In this document: positions 50,382-59,349 of the stretch, piece by piece
Layout: each line of letters opens with the position of its first letter
How positions within the stretch are numbered: position 1 is the stretch's first letter
Source of the DNA: Oscillospiraceae bacterium
Lineage (GTDB): Bacteria; Bacillota; Clostridia; Oscillospirales; Oscillospiraceae
Direction: 5' to 3'
NCBI GenBank assembly: GCA_017515345.1
Contig: JAFWFZ010000028.1
Coordinates: forward strand, 62,001-126,000
DNA length: 64,000 nucleotides
Translations under genes and position numbers: made by a program
Notes under the pieces: model-generated
Told to the model about the DNA's origin: nothing
What the model saw: the letters and a program-made list of their open reading frames with translations, nothing else
Databases searched by the model: none

Positions 50382-52073
50382 ATGAAGTTTGAGAAGTGGG
50401 AAGTCGCCGGATATGACCGTGACCGGGCAGCCGCCATGTGCCGGGAGGGGATCAATCCGCTGGTAGCCCTGGTGATGGCGTCCCGGGGTACTGTGACAGC
50501 GGCGGAGACACGGGAATATCTCCGCTGCGACGCCGGCCTCCTCTGCGATCCCATGCTTCTCAGGGATATGGAGGCCGCGGCGGCGCGGGTCCGTGCGGCC
50601 ATCGAGCACGGCGAGCACACGGCGGTCTACGGCGATTACGACGTGGACGGGATGACGGCGAGCTGCCTGGTGGCGGATTACCTGCGGGAGCGGGGGCTCA
50701 CCTGCGATATTTATATTCCCGGCCGCATCGATGAGGGATACGGCGTCAACCGTCCCGCTCTGGATGAGCTGAAGCGCAAGGGCGTGACCCTTGTGATCAC
50801 CGTGGACTGCGGCATCACCGCGGTGGAGGAGGCGGAATATGCCGCCGGGCTGGGGATGGACATGGTCATCACCGACCACCACGAGTGCGGATCGGAGCTG
50901 CCTGCGGCGGCGGCCGTGGTGGACCCCAAGCGGCCGGACTGCCCCTACCCCAACAAGGCTCTGGCGGGCGTAGGCGTTGGCTTCAAGCTCATATGCGCCG
51001 TGGAGGGACCGGAAAAGCTCCCCGAGCTGCTGGAGCGCTACGCCGATCTGGTGGCCATGGGTACGGTGGCCGATGTGATGAGCATGCGCGGTGAAAACCG
51101 CGCCCTGGTGAGTATCGGTCTCCGGCGTCTGAATGAGAATAAGCGGCCCGGCATCCGCAGCCTCATGGAGCAGGCCGGGCTTGGAGACAGGGAGATCACC
51201 TCCGGCACCATCGGCTTCAACCTGGCCCCGCGGCTCAACGCCGCCGGCCGGATGAGCCGCACCGGGCTTACGGTGGAGCTGCTGCTCACCCGCTCCGCCG
51301 TCGAGGCGGACGCCCTTGCCGCGGAGCTCAATACGCTGAACAACGAGCGGCGCGCCATCGAGACCGGGATCATGGAGGAAGCGCTTGCCATGCTGGGCGA
51401 CGAGGCGATCCGCGGTCCCATCGTCCTGGCGAGGGAGGACTGGTTCCAGGGGGTTCTGGGCATCGTGGCCACGCGGCTGGCGGAAAAGTACTTCGTGCCG
51501 GTGATCCTCATCTCCACCGGCTCGGGGGAGGGACGCGGCTCCTGCCGCTCCTTCGGAGGATTCCCCATCTACGAGGCGCTCCATTCCTGCGCCGACCTGC
51601 TGACGAGCTTCGGCGGCCATGAGATGGCGGCAGGCCTCACCATCCCGTCGGAAAACATCGGCGAGCTGCGCCGGCGTTTCCATGAATTCTACCACAGCCA
51701 TGTGGACCATAAACCGGTGCCGACCCTGAAGCTGGATTTCGAGATGCTGAAGCCCCGGCTCCTGTCCTTTGAGAATGTGACGGCGCTCCGCTGCATGGAG
51801 CCTTACGGCAACGGCAATATGGCGCCCATGATCTGCATGAAGGGGGCGAAGCTGGCTTCCCTGAGCGGAGTCGGCAACGGCGTGCATACCAAGGTCCGCC
51901 TCATCAAATCGGGGGAGAGCTTTGACGGGATCTTCTTCTGCCGCCCGCCGGAGGAGCTGACTGTGGAGGTTGGCGACCTGGTGGACGCGGCGTTTGAGGT
52001 CCAGATCAATCAGTTCAGAGGAAGAAAAAGCGTGCAGCTTCTGCTGTCCGATCTGCGGAAGCACGTGGAGTGA
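50382..52073 (+). CDS. recJ: single-stranded-DNA-specific exonuclease RecJ
   Basis: 563 residues with the DHH-family metal motifs YGDYDVDGMTA (Asp85-Gly90), VDCGIT and TDHHE (about 164-168), the DHHA1 region with GGHEMAAG, and the C-terminal OB domain (VGDLVDAAFEVQINQFRGRK). RecJ degrades ssDNA 5'-3' in recombination and mismatch repair. Next gene rsh follows with nearly no gap, a clustering also found in other Clostridia. Confidence 0.95.
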   Translation: MKFEKWEVAGYDRDRAAAMCREGINPLVALVMASRGTVTAAETREYLRCDAGLLCDPMLLRDMEAAAARVRAAIEHGEHTAVYGDYDVDGMTASCLVADYLRERGLTCDIYIPGRIDEGYGVNRPALDELKRKGVTLVITVDCGITAVEEAEYAAGLGMDMVITDHHECGSELPAAAAVVDPKRPDCPYPNKALAGVGVGFKLICAVEGPEKLPELLERYADLVAMGTVADVMSMRGENRALVSIGLRRLNENKRPGIRSLMEQAGLGDREITSGTIGFNLAPRLNAAGRMSRTGLTVELLLTRSAVEADALAAELNTLNNERRAIETGIMEEALAMLGDEAIRGPIVLAREDWFQGVLGIVATRLAEKYFVPVILISTGSGEGRGSCRSFGGFPIYEALHSCADLLTSFGGHEMAAGLTIPSENIGELRRRFHEFYHSHVDHKPVPTLKLDFEMLKPRLLSFENVTALRCMEPYGNGNMAPMICMKGAKLASLSGVGNGVHTKVRLIKSGESFDGIFFCRPPEELTVEVGDLVDAAFEVQINQFRGRKSVQLLLSDLRKHVE

Positions 52074-52078
52074 TTCTT

Positions 52079-54268
52079 ATGGATGACAGTTCCACCGTCA
52101 TCGAGATGTTTGAGGATCTCGAGCAGACGATAATCGAAAACAATCCGTCGGCAGATATGGAGAGGATCTGCGGCGCCTATGAGTATGCCCGCGCCGCCCA
52201 CGGGGAACAGCGGCGGAAGGACGGGTCACTTTACATCACGCATCCCCTGGCCACGGCCAAAATCATTGCGGAGATGGGCCTGGATGAGGAATCCATCATG
52301 GCCGGGCTGCTGCACGACGTGATCGAGGATACCGGCGTCACCCACGAGGAGGTGGCGAAGCGATTCGGCAGCGACGTGGCCGAGATCGTGGAGGGCGTCA
52401 CCAAGCTCTCCCGCATTCCCTTCTCCAGCAAGGAGGAGGAGCAGATGGAGAATCTGCGCAAGATGCTGCTGGCCATGGCGAAGGACATCCGCGTTATCCT
52501 CATCAAGATCGCGGACCGGCTCCACAATATGCGCACCATGGAGTACCAGTCCGCGGAAAAGCAGCGGGAGAAGGCGCTGGAGACCATGGAGATCTACGCC
52601 CCCCTGGCCCACCGGCTGGGCATGCAGAAGATCAAGTGGGAGCTGGAGGATCTGTCCATCCTCTACCTGGACCCCATCGCCTACGCGGAGATCGAGGCCG
52701 GGCTCAACAAACGCATGGCCGACAACGCCGAATTCTTTGAGAATATCCAGAAACGCATCACCGCCCGGCTGCGGGAGAACGGCATCGGCTGCATGGTCTA
52801 CGGCCGCATCAAGCATATCTACAGCATTTACCGGAAGATGTACACCCAGAACAAGGAATTCTCCGAGGTGATGGACCTGTTCGCCTTCCGGGTGATCGTA
52901 AGCGACATCGCGGACTGCTACAACGTGCTGGGGCATATCCACGATATGTTCAAGCCTATCCCCGGCCACTTCAAGGACTATATCGGCACGCCGAAGCCCA
53001 ACGGCTACCAGAGCCTTCACACCACGGTCATCGGCGGGGAGGGCATCCCCTTTGAGGTGCAGATCCGCACCTGGGAGATGCACCACACGGCGGAGTACGG
53101 CATTGCCGCCCACTGGAAATACAAGGAAGGGATCACGGGCAAATTCTCCGGGGAGGAGAAGTTCACCTGGGTCCGGCGGCTGCTGGAATCCCAGCAGGAC
53201 AGCGACGCCCAGGACTTTTTCCAGGCGCTGCGCACGGACATGTTCTCCGACGAGGTGTTCGTGTTCACGCCCCGGGGCGATGTGGTGAACCTGCCCGCGG
53301 GCTCCACGCCCATCGACTTCGCCTACAACATCCACTCCGAGATCGGCAACCACATGAACTGCGCCATCGTCAACGGCAGGATCGTCCCCTTTACCCATAT
53401 CCTGCAGAACGGCGATATCGTGGAGGTGCAGACCTCCAAGGCGGCCAAGGGCCCCAGCCGCGACTGGCTGAATATCGTCAAGAGCTCCGAGGCGCGAAAC
53501 AAGATCCGCCAGTGGTTCAAGAAGGAACGGCGGGAGGAGAACATCGCCCACGGCAGATCCGCCTTCGAGGCGGAGATGCGGCGGGAATTCACCACCCTGC
53601 CGGACATCACCAAGGAGGACGTCCTGCCAAGGATCCTGAAAAAGCTGGCATTTCCGACGCTGGACGAGATGTACGCCGCCATCGGCTACGGCGGCCTGTC
53701 CGCCCAGAAGGCGGTCAACCGTATCAAGGACGAGCTGCGCACAGCGGAGAAGGCCCGCAAAAAGGATGAGGCGGATCAGGACCAGGTCATCCATCTGGTG
53801 CACCGGTCCAAGCCCATCCATGGCGTCATGGTGGAGGGGCTGGACAACTGCCTCGTCAAATTCGCCCGCTGCTGCACCCCCGTGCCGGGGGATGAGGTGG
53901 CCGGCTTCATCACCAGGGGCTACGGCGTTTCCGTGCACCGGAAGGATTGCCCCAACTATATCAAGGCTGTCACCGATCCCCGGGAGGCGGGGCGCTGGGT
54001 CCGGGTCAACTGGGCGAACAGCGATTCCGACGTGTATCAGACCGGACTCTATATCGTCGCCAGGGAGCGCTCCGGCGTCGTCATGGATATCGTCACGGTG
54101 CTGAGCTCCCTGAAGATCAAGCTGGTCAACTTCACCAGCAAAAACGCCGATGGCGCCATACGGGCCTCCCTGACGCTGGAGGTCAGAACGAAAAACGAGC
54201 TGGACGCCGCTCTGGCACGGCTTGCGGCTATCTCCGGCGTCACCGAGCTCAGCCGGAACGCCGGGTAG
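52079..54268 (+). CDS. relA: bifunctional (p)ppGpp synthetase/hydrolase (Rel/Spo homologue)
   Basis: 729 residues. N-terminal HD hydrolase domain with intact HDVIED (about 79-84), synthetase domain with GRIKHIYSIYRKM, TGS domain (VFVFTPRGDVVNLPAGSTPIDFAYNIH), a helical/zinc-finger region (ARCCTPVPGDEVAGF...HRKDCPN) and C-terminal ACT domain. It makes and degrades the starvation alarmone on the ribosome. The ATG at 52079 lies eight bases after GGAG; a GTG overlapping the recJ stop is an alternative start. Confidence 0.95.
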   Translation: MDDSSTVIEMFEDLEQTIIENNPSADMERICGAYEYARAAHGEQRRKDGSLYITHPLATAKIIAEMGLDEESIMAGLLHDVIEDTGVTHEEVAKRFGSDVAEIVEGVTKLSRIPFSSKEEEQMENLRKMLLAMAKDIRVILIKIADRLHNMRTMEYQSAEKQREKALETMEIYAPLAHRLGMQKIKWELEDLSILYLDPIAYAEIEAGLNKRMADNAEFFENIQKRITARLRENGIGCMVYGRIKHIYSIYRKMYTQNKEFSEVMDLFAFRVIVSDIADCYNVLGHIHDMFKPIPGHFKDYIGTPKPNGYQSLHTTVIGGEGIPFEVQIRTWEMHHTAEYGIAAHWKYKEGITGKFSGEEKFTWVRRLLESQQDSDAQDFFQALRTDMFSDEVFVFTPRGDVVNLPAGSTPIDFAYNIHSEIGNHMNCAIVNGRIVPFTHILQNGDIVEVQTSKAAKGPSRDWLNIVKSSEARNKIRQWFKKERREENIAHGRSAFEAEMRREFTTLPDITKEDVLPRILKKLAFPTLDEMYAAIGYGGLSAQKAVNRIKDELRTAEKARKKDEADQDQVIHLVHRSKPIHGVMVEGLDNCLVKFARCCTPVPGDEVAGFITRGYGVSVHRKDCPNYIKAVTDPREAGRWVRVNWANSDSDVYQTGLYIVARERSGVVMDIVTVLSSLKIKLVNFTSKNADGAIRASLTLEVRTKNELDAALARLAAISGVTELSRNAG

Positions 54269-54276
54269 GAGAAGCC

Positions 54277-54720
54277 ATGAGAGCAGTCGTCACAAGAGTC
54301 ACCTCTGCCTCCGTCGTCATCGACGGGGAGACGGTGGGAAAGATTGGAAACGGGTTCCTGGTGCTGCTGGGCGTCAGGACCGATGATACACAGGCGCAGG
54401 CAAAGCGGCTTGCGGACAAGGTCTGCGGTCTGCGGGTATTTGAGGATGAGAACGGAAAGATGAACCGGAACCTGGCCTCTGTGGGAGGGGAGCTCCTGAT
54501 CGTGTCCCAGTTCACCCTCTATGCAGACTGCCGCAGCCGCCGCCCCGGCTTCACCCGCGCTGCGCGGCCGGAGACGGCGGTACCCCTGTACGAGCTGTTT
54601 ATCGAAGAGTGCCGCGGCAGAGGCTTTCATACGGAGACAGGGCGCTTCGGGGCGGTGATGCAGGTGAGCTCCGTAAACGACGGGCCGGTAACGCTCATCC
54701 TGGACACGGACGAGCTGTAA
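54277..54720 (+). CDS. dtd: D-aminoacyl-tRNA deacylase
   Basis: 147 residues, full length. The cross-subunit active-site motifs SQFTLYADC and NDGPVTLILDT are present, as is RAVVTRVTSASVVIDG at the start. It removes D-amino acids and glycine from mischarged tRNA. AGGAG precedes the ATG; eight bases after rsh, as in many Gram-positives. Confidence 0.95.
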   Translation: MRAVVTRVTSASVVIDGETVGKIGNGFLVLLGVRTDDTQAQAKRLADKVCGLRVFEDENGKMNRNLASVGGELLIVSQFTLYADCRSRRPGFTRAARPETAVPLYELFIEECRGRGFHTETGRFGAVMQVSSVNDGPVTLILDTDEL

Positions 54721-54739
54721 CAGAATGGGAGGACAGACT

Positions 54740-55363
54740 ATGCTGATCAAAAACCTTGTGGTGGGGAATCTCGCCACCAACTGCTATATCGTCACCGATG
54801 AGAGCACGATGAAGTGCGCCGTGATCGACCCCGGGTCCGACTCCAACGAGATCCTGGGTTACATCGAGGAGAACGGGCTCCATCCGGAGGCGATCCTCAT
54901 TACCCACGGCCATTTTGACCACGTGACCGCCGTCCCCGCCGTCAGGGAGGAGACCGGCGCGCCGGTCTACATCAACGAGAAGGACGCTTACACCGGCGGG
55001 CGCTTCGACCACGCCCGGTTCCAGGCTGATGAGAACACCCGCTATTACGCCGACGGGGACAAGGTGCAGGTGGGCGGCCTGACCTTTGAGGTCATCGAGA
55101 CGCCGGGACACTCCCGGGGCTCTGTGACGCTCAAATGCGAGAACGTCCTTTTCACCGGCGATACTTTGTTCCGGGACAGCGTGGGCAGGACGGACCTGGA
55201 GGGCGGCGACATGCGTGAGCTGCTGCGCTCCATCCTCAGGCTCTACGACCTGGAGGGGGACTATGAGGTCTATCCCGGGCATATGGAGGCCTCCAGCCTG
55301 GAGCGGGAGCGCCGTTTCAACTACTACATGACCTACGCCGACAGGGAGTTCCGCGGACAATGA
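54740..55363 (+). CDS. MBL-fold metallo-hydrolase (glyoxalase II-like)
   Basis: 207 residues. Zinc ligands HGHFDH (about 59-64), PGHSRG, and FTGDTLF; the small one-domain form lacking the helical glyoxalase II C-terminus. The family hydrolyses thioesters or other esters; substrate unassigned. GGGAGG before the ATG. It often stands in this rsh-dtd neighbourhood. It overlaps hemZ by four bases. Confidence 0.88.
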   Translation: MLIKNLVVGNLATNCYIVTDESTMKCAVIDPGSDSNEILGYIEENGLHPEAILITHGHFDHVTAVPAVREETGAPVYINEKDAYTGGRFDHARFQADENTRYYADGDKVQVGGLTFEVIETPGHSRGSVTLKCENVLFTGDTLFRDSVGRTDLEGGDMRELLRSILRLYDLEGDYEVYPGHMEASSLERERRFNYYMTYADREFRGQ

Positions 55364-56829
55364 AGCTGGAGCTCGCCGGTCACGAATACAAATACGCGGT
55401 GGAGCAGATCATGCTCATGTTTTTCCCGGAAGAACGACCCGAATACGCGCCGGCGAGCGGTGACGGCCCCTCGGCGCGTATCGCTCTGTCCGAGGGAGGA
55501 TCGTATGTCACCGCGGTGACGAAGCTGCGGTACCGGGGAGAGCACCGGGGCGTCGCCCGGGCGGAAACGCGGCTTCTGGACGATAAGCTGGAGCGGGACC
55601 GGATCCTGCAGCGGATCATCAAGCTGTCGTTTTACAAGGCCGCTGTGGCGGCCACGGGCTATGAGCCCGTGTGGGGTGCACTCACCGGGATCCGCCCCGG
55701 CAAGCTGGCGGAGAAATACCTGCTGGCCGGCATGGGGCCGGAGCGGGCCGCGCGGGAGATGACCCGCGTGTACCGGACGAGTCCGGAGCGGGCCGCGCTC
55801 TGCGTTCAGGCCGCGGAGGAAGCCCTGAGGATCGGGGAGACGCTGGGGCCCAGGGACGCCGCCGTCTATCTGGGCGTGCCCTTCTGTCCCACCCGCTGCG
55901 CCTACTGCAGCTTTGTGAGCCACAGCGTGGAGAAGTCCCTGAAGCTGGTGGAGCCCTTTGTGGAGGCGCTGGAGCGGGAGATCGACGCCGTCGGCGCCCT
56001 GGCGGCGGAGCTGGGCATCCGGATCGTCTCCGTCTATTTCGGGGGCGGCACGCCCACGACTTTGTCGCCGGAGCAGCTCCGGCGGGTCATGGCACGGCTG
56101 AGGGGCGCCTTTGACCTGAGCGGTCTGCGGGAATTCACCGTGGAGGCCGGGAGGCCCGATACCATCACGGAGGAAAAGCTCGCCGCTCTGCGGGACGGGG
56201 GCGTGGACCGGGTGAGCGTGAATCCCCAGACCATGTCCGACCGGGTGCTGGAGGCCATTGGCCGCCGCCACACGGCACAGGACGTGTACGACGCCATGGA
56301 AAAGGTCCGCGGGGCGGGCTTTTCCTCCGTGAATATGGACCTGATCGCCGGACTGCCGGACGACTCCCCGGCGGGCTTTGCCGATACGCTGGAGAAGGTG
56401 CTGGCCCTGGACCCGGAAAACATCACCGTCCACACGCTGTCGCTGAAAAAGGGCACGCGCATCACCCTGGAGGGGACGGCGATCCCCGACGGGGCGGCGG
56501 TGGCGGAGATGCTGGATACGGCGCGATGCGCCCTGACGGGGGCCGGGTACGCGCCCTACTACCTCTACCGGCAGAAGTTCATGTCCGGAGGCTTTGAAAA
56601 CGTGGGCTGGAGCCGACCCGGCCATGTGAATCTCTACAACGTGCTCATCATGGAGGAGCTGTGCACCATCCTGGCGCTGGGGGGCGGCGGCGTCACCAAG
56701 CTGGTGGACCCGTCCGTGGGACGCATCGAGCGCGTGTTCAACGCCAAGTACCCCTACGAGTATATCGGCTCCATCGATCGGGAGCTGGAGAGCAAGGAGA
56801 AGATCCGCGCGTTTTATCTCCGCAAATAG
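55360..56829 (+). CDS. hemZ: HemZ-type radical SAM protein (coproporphyrinogen dehydrogenase-like)
   Basis: 489 residues. A HemZ-specific N-terminal region of about 165 residues precedes the radical SAM core with GVPFCPTRCAYCSFVS (Cx3Cx2C, about 170-185) and the downstream GGGTPT. Related to HemN, HemZ is annotated as oxygen-independent coproporphyrinogen III dehydrogenase, but direct evidence for that reaction is limited and no other haem gene is seen nearby. ATGA-type overlap with the MBL gene shows one transcript. Confidence 0.88.
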   Translation: MKLELAGHEYKYAVEQIMLMFFPEERPEYAPASGDGPSARIALSEGGSYVTAVTKLRYRGEHRGVARAETRLLDDKLERDRILQRIIKLSFYKAAVAATGYEPVWGALTGIRPGKLAEKYLLAGMGPERAAREMTRVYRTSPERAALCVQAAEEALRIGETLGPRDAAVYLGVPFCPTRCAYCSFVSHSVEKSLKLVEPFVEALEREIDAVGALAAELGIRIVSVYFGGGTPTTLSPEQLRRVMARLRGAFDLSGLREFTVEAGRPDTITEEKLAALRDGGVDRVSVNPQTMSDRVLEAIGRRHTAQDVYDAMEKVRGAGFSSVNMDLIAGLPDDSPAGFADTLEKVLALDPENITVHTLSLKKGTRITLEGTAIPDGAAVAEMLDTARCALTGAGYAPYYLYRQKFMSGGFENVGWSRPGHVNLYNVLIMEELCTILALGGGGVTKLVDPSVGRIERVFNAKYPYEYIGSIDRELESKEKIRAFYLRK

Positions 56830-56851
56830 TTGTAAAAAAAATATGACAAAC

Positions 56852-56880
56852 GTACATTTTCGGCGGGATCGTGGTATACT
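56852..56880 (+). promoter_or_regulatory. possible extended -10 promoter
   Basis: TATACT (56875-56880) preceded by TGG, with a poor -35 (GTACAT, 56852-56857), about 50 bases before the zinc-ribbon gene. A and T runs lie upstream. Confidence 0.5.
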
Positions 56881-56928
56881 GAATCGTGCCCGGAAGGGGC
56901 GTATCCTACTGTTGGGGGAGGAATCCCT

Positions 56929-57327
56929 GTGATACGGAACTGGCTGAGGAACTTCATGATCGGCCGCTACGGACCGGACCAGCTCAATATGGCGCTGATC
57001 ATCCTGGCGATCCTCGTGGGTATCCTTGCAAATATCATCAAACTCAATATCATCACGCTGCTTTCCTATCTGCTCCTGATCCTGGTCATTTTCCGGATGC
57101 TCTCCAGGAACCTGAACGCCAGGAGACGGGAAAACGACAGATTCCTGAAGTTCTGGTGGCCTGTGAAGCAGAAGATCAAAAGCTTTTTCGACAGGGCGAA
57201 AAGCAGCAGGAATTACCGGTTTTTCAGGTGCCCCGGCTGCCGCAACACCCTTCGGGTCCCCCGGGGGAAGGGCAAGATCCAGATCACCTGTCCCCGCTGC
57301 GGCGAGCGGTTTATCAAGCGATCATAG
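56929..57327 (+). CDS. membrane protein with C-terminal zinc ribbon
   Basis: 132 residues. Two closely spaced membrane helices (about 18-55), a basic linker, and a C-terminal zinc ribbon CPGC...CPRCGERF (about 101-125) of the DnaJ/FYDLN-like type predicted in the cytosol. Such proteins occur widely in Clostridia without known role. The start is GTG after GGGGGAGG. It has its own terminator and is probably monocistronic. Confidence 0.75.
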   Translation: MIRNWLRNFMIGRYGPDQLNMALIILAILVGILANIIKLNIITLLSYLLLILVIFRMLSRNLNARRRENDRFLKFWWPVKQKIKSFFDRAKSSRNYRFFRCPGCRNTLRVPRGKGKIQITCPRCGERFIKRS

Positions 57328-57369
57328 GGCAGAGGTCCGGCTGTTCCGGAGCAGATGATATCATACGGT

Positions 57370-57400
57370 AAAGCGTTCTTTCAGATGCCGGCGAAAGGGC
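57370..57400 (+). terminator. probable terminator before the ABC operon
   Basis: AAAGCG/CGCTTT and inner CTTTC/GAAAG stems (two-base internal loop) run into TTTTGTTT, 43 bases after the zinc-ribbon stop. Confidence 0.55.
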
Positions 57401-57476
57401 GCTTTTGTTTCGGAAACCGCCTGTTATTCTTCACATCGATCCGAAGTCCACTTCTTTAGTAAGGGAGGATCATACT

Positions 57477-58469
57477 TTGATTGAAGTCAAAAACCTAGTC
57501 AAACAATACGGCGACCACACGGCGGTGGACGACCTGAGCTTCACCGTGGGGGAGGGGCAGATCTACGGCTTCCTTGGCCCCAACGGCGCGGGCAAATCCA
57601 CCACCATGAATATCATGACCGGCTTCCTGGGCCTCACCTCCGGCCAGGTGCTCATCAACGGCCACGATATCACGGAGGAGCCGGAGGAGGCGCGGAGGTG
57701 CATCGGTTATCTGCCGGAGCAGCCGCCTCTCTACACCGATATGACGCCCAGGGAGTATCTGACCTTCGCGGCGGAGCTGAAATCGGTGCCGAAGGATGAG
57801 ATCAACGGCCAGGTGGAGGAGATCATGAAGCTGGTCCGGATCACGGAGATGCAGGACCGGCTCATCAAAAACCTCTCCAAGGGCTACCGGCAGCGCGTGG
57901 GGCTGGCCCAGGCGCTGATCGGCTTTCCCGAGATCATCATCCTGGACGAGCCCACGGTCGGCCTGGACCCCAAGCAGATCATCGAGATCCGTGACCTTAT
58001 CAAGAGCCTCGCGGGGAAGCACACCGTGATCCTCAGCTCCCACATCCTCTCCGAGGTGCAGGAGATCTGTGACCACATCCTCATCATCCACCACGGCAAG
58101 CTCATCGCGGACGGCACGCCCCGGGAGCTGGAGCAGCGGATGCGCTCCTCCGTTGTGGAGCTGACGGCTAAGACGGAGGACGAGGAGGCGGTGCGCGCGA
58201 TCCTCCGGACCGTGCCCGGGCTGAAGAGCGCCGCCTGCCAGCGGCCGAAGAACGGGGAAATGCTCATCCGGGTGACGCCGGAGCAGGACGCGGATGTGCG
58301 GGAGGCGCTGTTCCGCGCCTTCGCCGGAGGGGACGTGCCCCTCCTCATGCTGCGGCCGGAGAACGTCTCGCTGGAGAGCATCTTCATCCAGCTCACCGCG
58401 GACAGGACGTATAAATGGGTCAGAAGAAAACGCGCAAAGCCGGTGGAAAAGGAGGCGGAGGCAGAATGA
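57477..58469 (+). CDS. ABC transporter ATP-binding protein (GldA-like)
   Basis: 330 residues: Walker A GPNGAGKST (about 36-44), ABC signature LSKGYRQRVGLAQAL, Walker B IIILDEPTVGLDP, H loop LSSHILSE, then a C-terminal extension of about 100 residues typical of ABC-2 exporters. The start is TTG at the family start IEVKNLVKQYG, after GGGAGG. First gene of a five-gene operon with a permease, a GldG-like and a DUF4340 protein. Substrate unknown. Confidence 0.92.
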   Translation: MIEVKNLVKQYGDHTAVDDLSFTVGEGQIYGFLGPNGAGKSTTMNIMTGFLGLTSGQVLINGHDITEEPEEARRCIGYLPEQPPLYTDMTPREYLTFAAELKSVPKDEINGQVEEIMKLVRITEMQDRLIKNLSKGYRQRVGLAQALIGFPEIIILDEPTVGLDPKQIIEIRDLIKSLAGKHTVILSSHILSEVQEICDHILIIHHGKLIADGTPRELEQRMRSSVVELTAKTEDEEAVRAILRTVPGLKSAACQRPKNGEMLIRVTPEQDADVREALFRAFAGGDVPLLMLRPENVSLESIFIQLTADRTYKWVRRKRAKPVEKEAEAE

Positions 58470-59332
58470 GCGCCGTATACAAGCGTGAGCTGAAATCGTA
58501 TTTCAACTCTATGATCGGCTATGTGTTCATCGCCGTCGTCATGGTGTTCATCGGCATCTATTTCATGATCGTGAACATGAACGTGGGCTTCCCCTATTTC
58601 GCCAGCACCCTGTCGAGCACGCTGATCATCTTCGTGTTCGCGGTGCCGCTGCTTACCATGAAATCCATGGCGGAGGAGAGGAAGGCGGGGACCGACCAGA
58701 TGCTGCTGACGTACCCCGTCTCCACCACAGCCGTGATCCTGGGCAAGTATTTTGCCATGATGACGGTCTACGCCATCCCGCTGGCCATCTCCTGCCTGTG
58801 CCCCATCGTGATCCTCATCGGCGGCGTGGGTTCCCCCCTGATCGACTATTCCGCCATTCTGGCGTTTTTGTGCCTGGGCTTCCTGTTCGTGGCCATCGGA
58901 ATGTTCATCTCCTCCCTCACGGAGAGCCAGATCATTGCCGCCGTGGCGAGCATGGCGGTGCTGCTGGTGCTGTTTTTGTGGAAATCCTTGGTGAACTACA
59001 TCCCCACCACGCCCGCCGCCACCCTGATCGGCTTCCTGGTGCTCCTGGGGATCATCGTGCTGGCGCTGTGGCATATCACGAAGAGCCGCCTCGTCACCGG
59101 GATCGTGGCCGCGGCCGGCGCCGTTGCCGCCGTGGTGCCGTATCTTGTCGACCGCACCCTTTACGACGGGCTGTTGCAGAGGGTGCTGGGCGTGTTCGCC
59201 ATCTACGACACCATTTCAAATTTCACCAGCTATTACGTGTTTGACATTGCCGGGCTTCTGCTGTATCTTTCCGTGGCGGCGCTCTTTGTGTTCCTCACGG
59301 TGCAGTCGGTGCAGAAGCGCCGCTGGAGCTGA
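58466..59332 (+). CDS. ABC-2 type permease (GldF-like)
   Basis: 288 residues, six to eight membrane helices; SAVYKRELKSYFNSMIGYVFI start and the internal MAEERKAGTDQMLLTYPVS are typical of the GldF/ABC-2 family. It overlaps the ATPase gene by four bases. In Bacteroidetes homologues serve gliding/type IX secretion, but the family is widespread in non-gliding bacteria. Confidence 0.9.
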   Translation: MSAVYKRELKSYFNSMIGYVFIAVVMVFIGIYFMIVNMNVGFPYFASTLSSTLIIFVFAVPLLTMKSMAEERKAGTDQMLLTYPVSTTAVILGKYFAMMTVYAIPLAISCLCPIVILIGGVGSPLIDYSAILAFLCLGFLFVAIGMFISSLTESQIIAAVASMAVLLVLFLWKSLVNYIPTTPAATLIGFLVLLGIIVLALWHITKSRLVTGIVAAAGAVAAVVPYLVDRTLYDGLLQRVLGVFAIYDTISNFTSYYVFDIAGLLLYLSVAALFVFLTVQSVQKRRWS

Positions 59333-59349
59333 GAGGGGAGGCGAGCCGC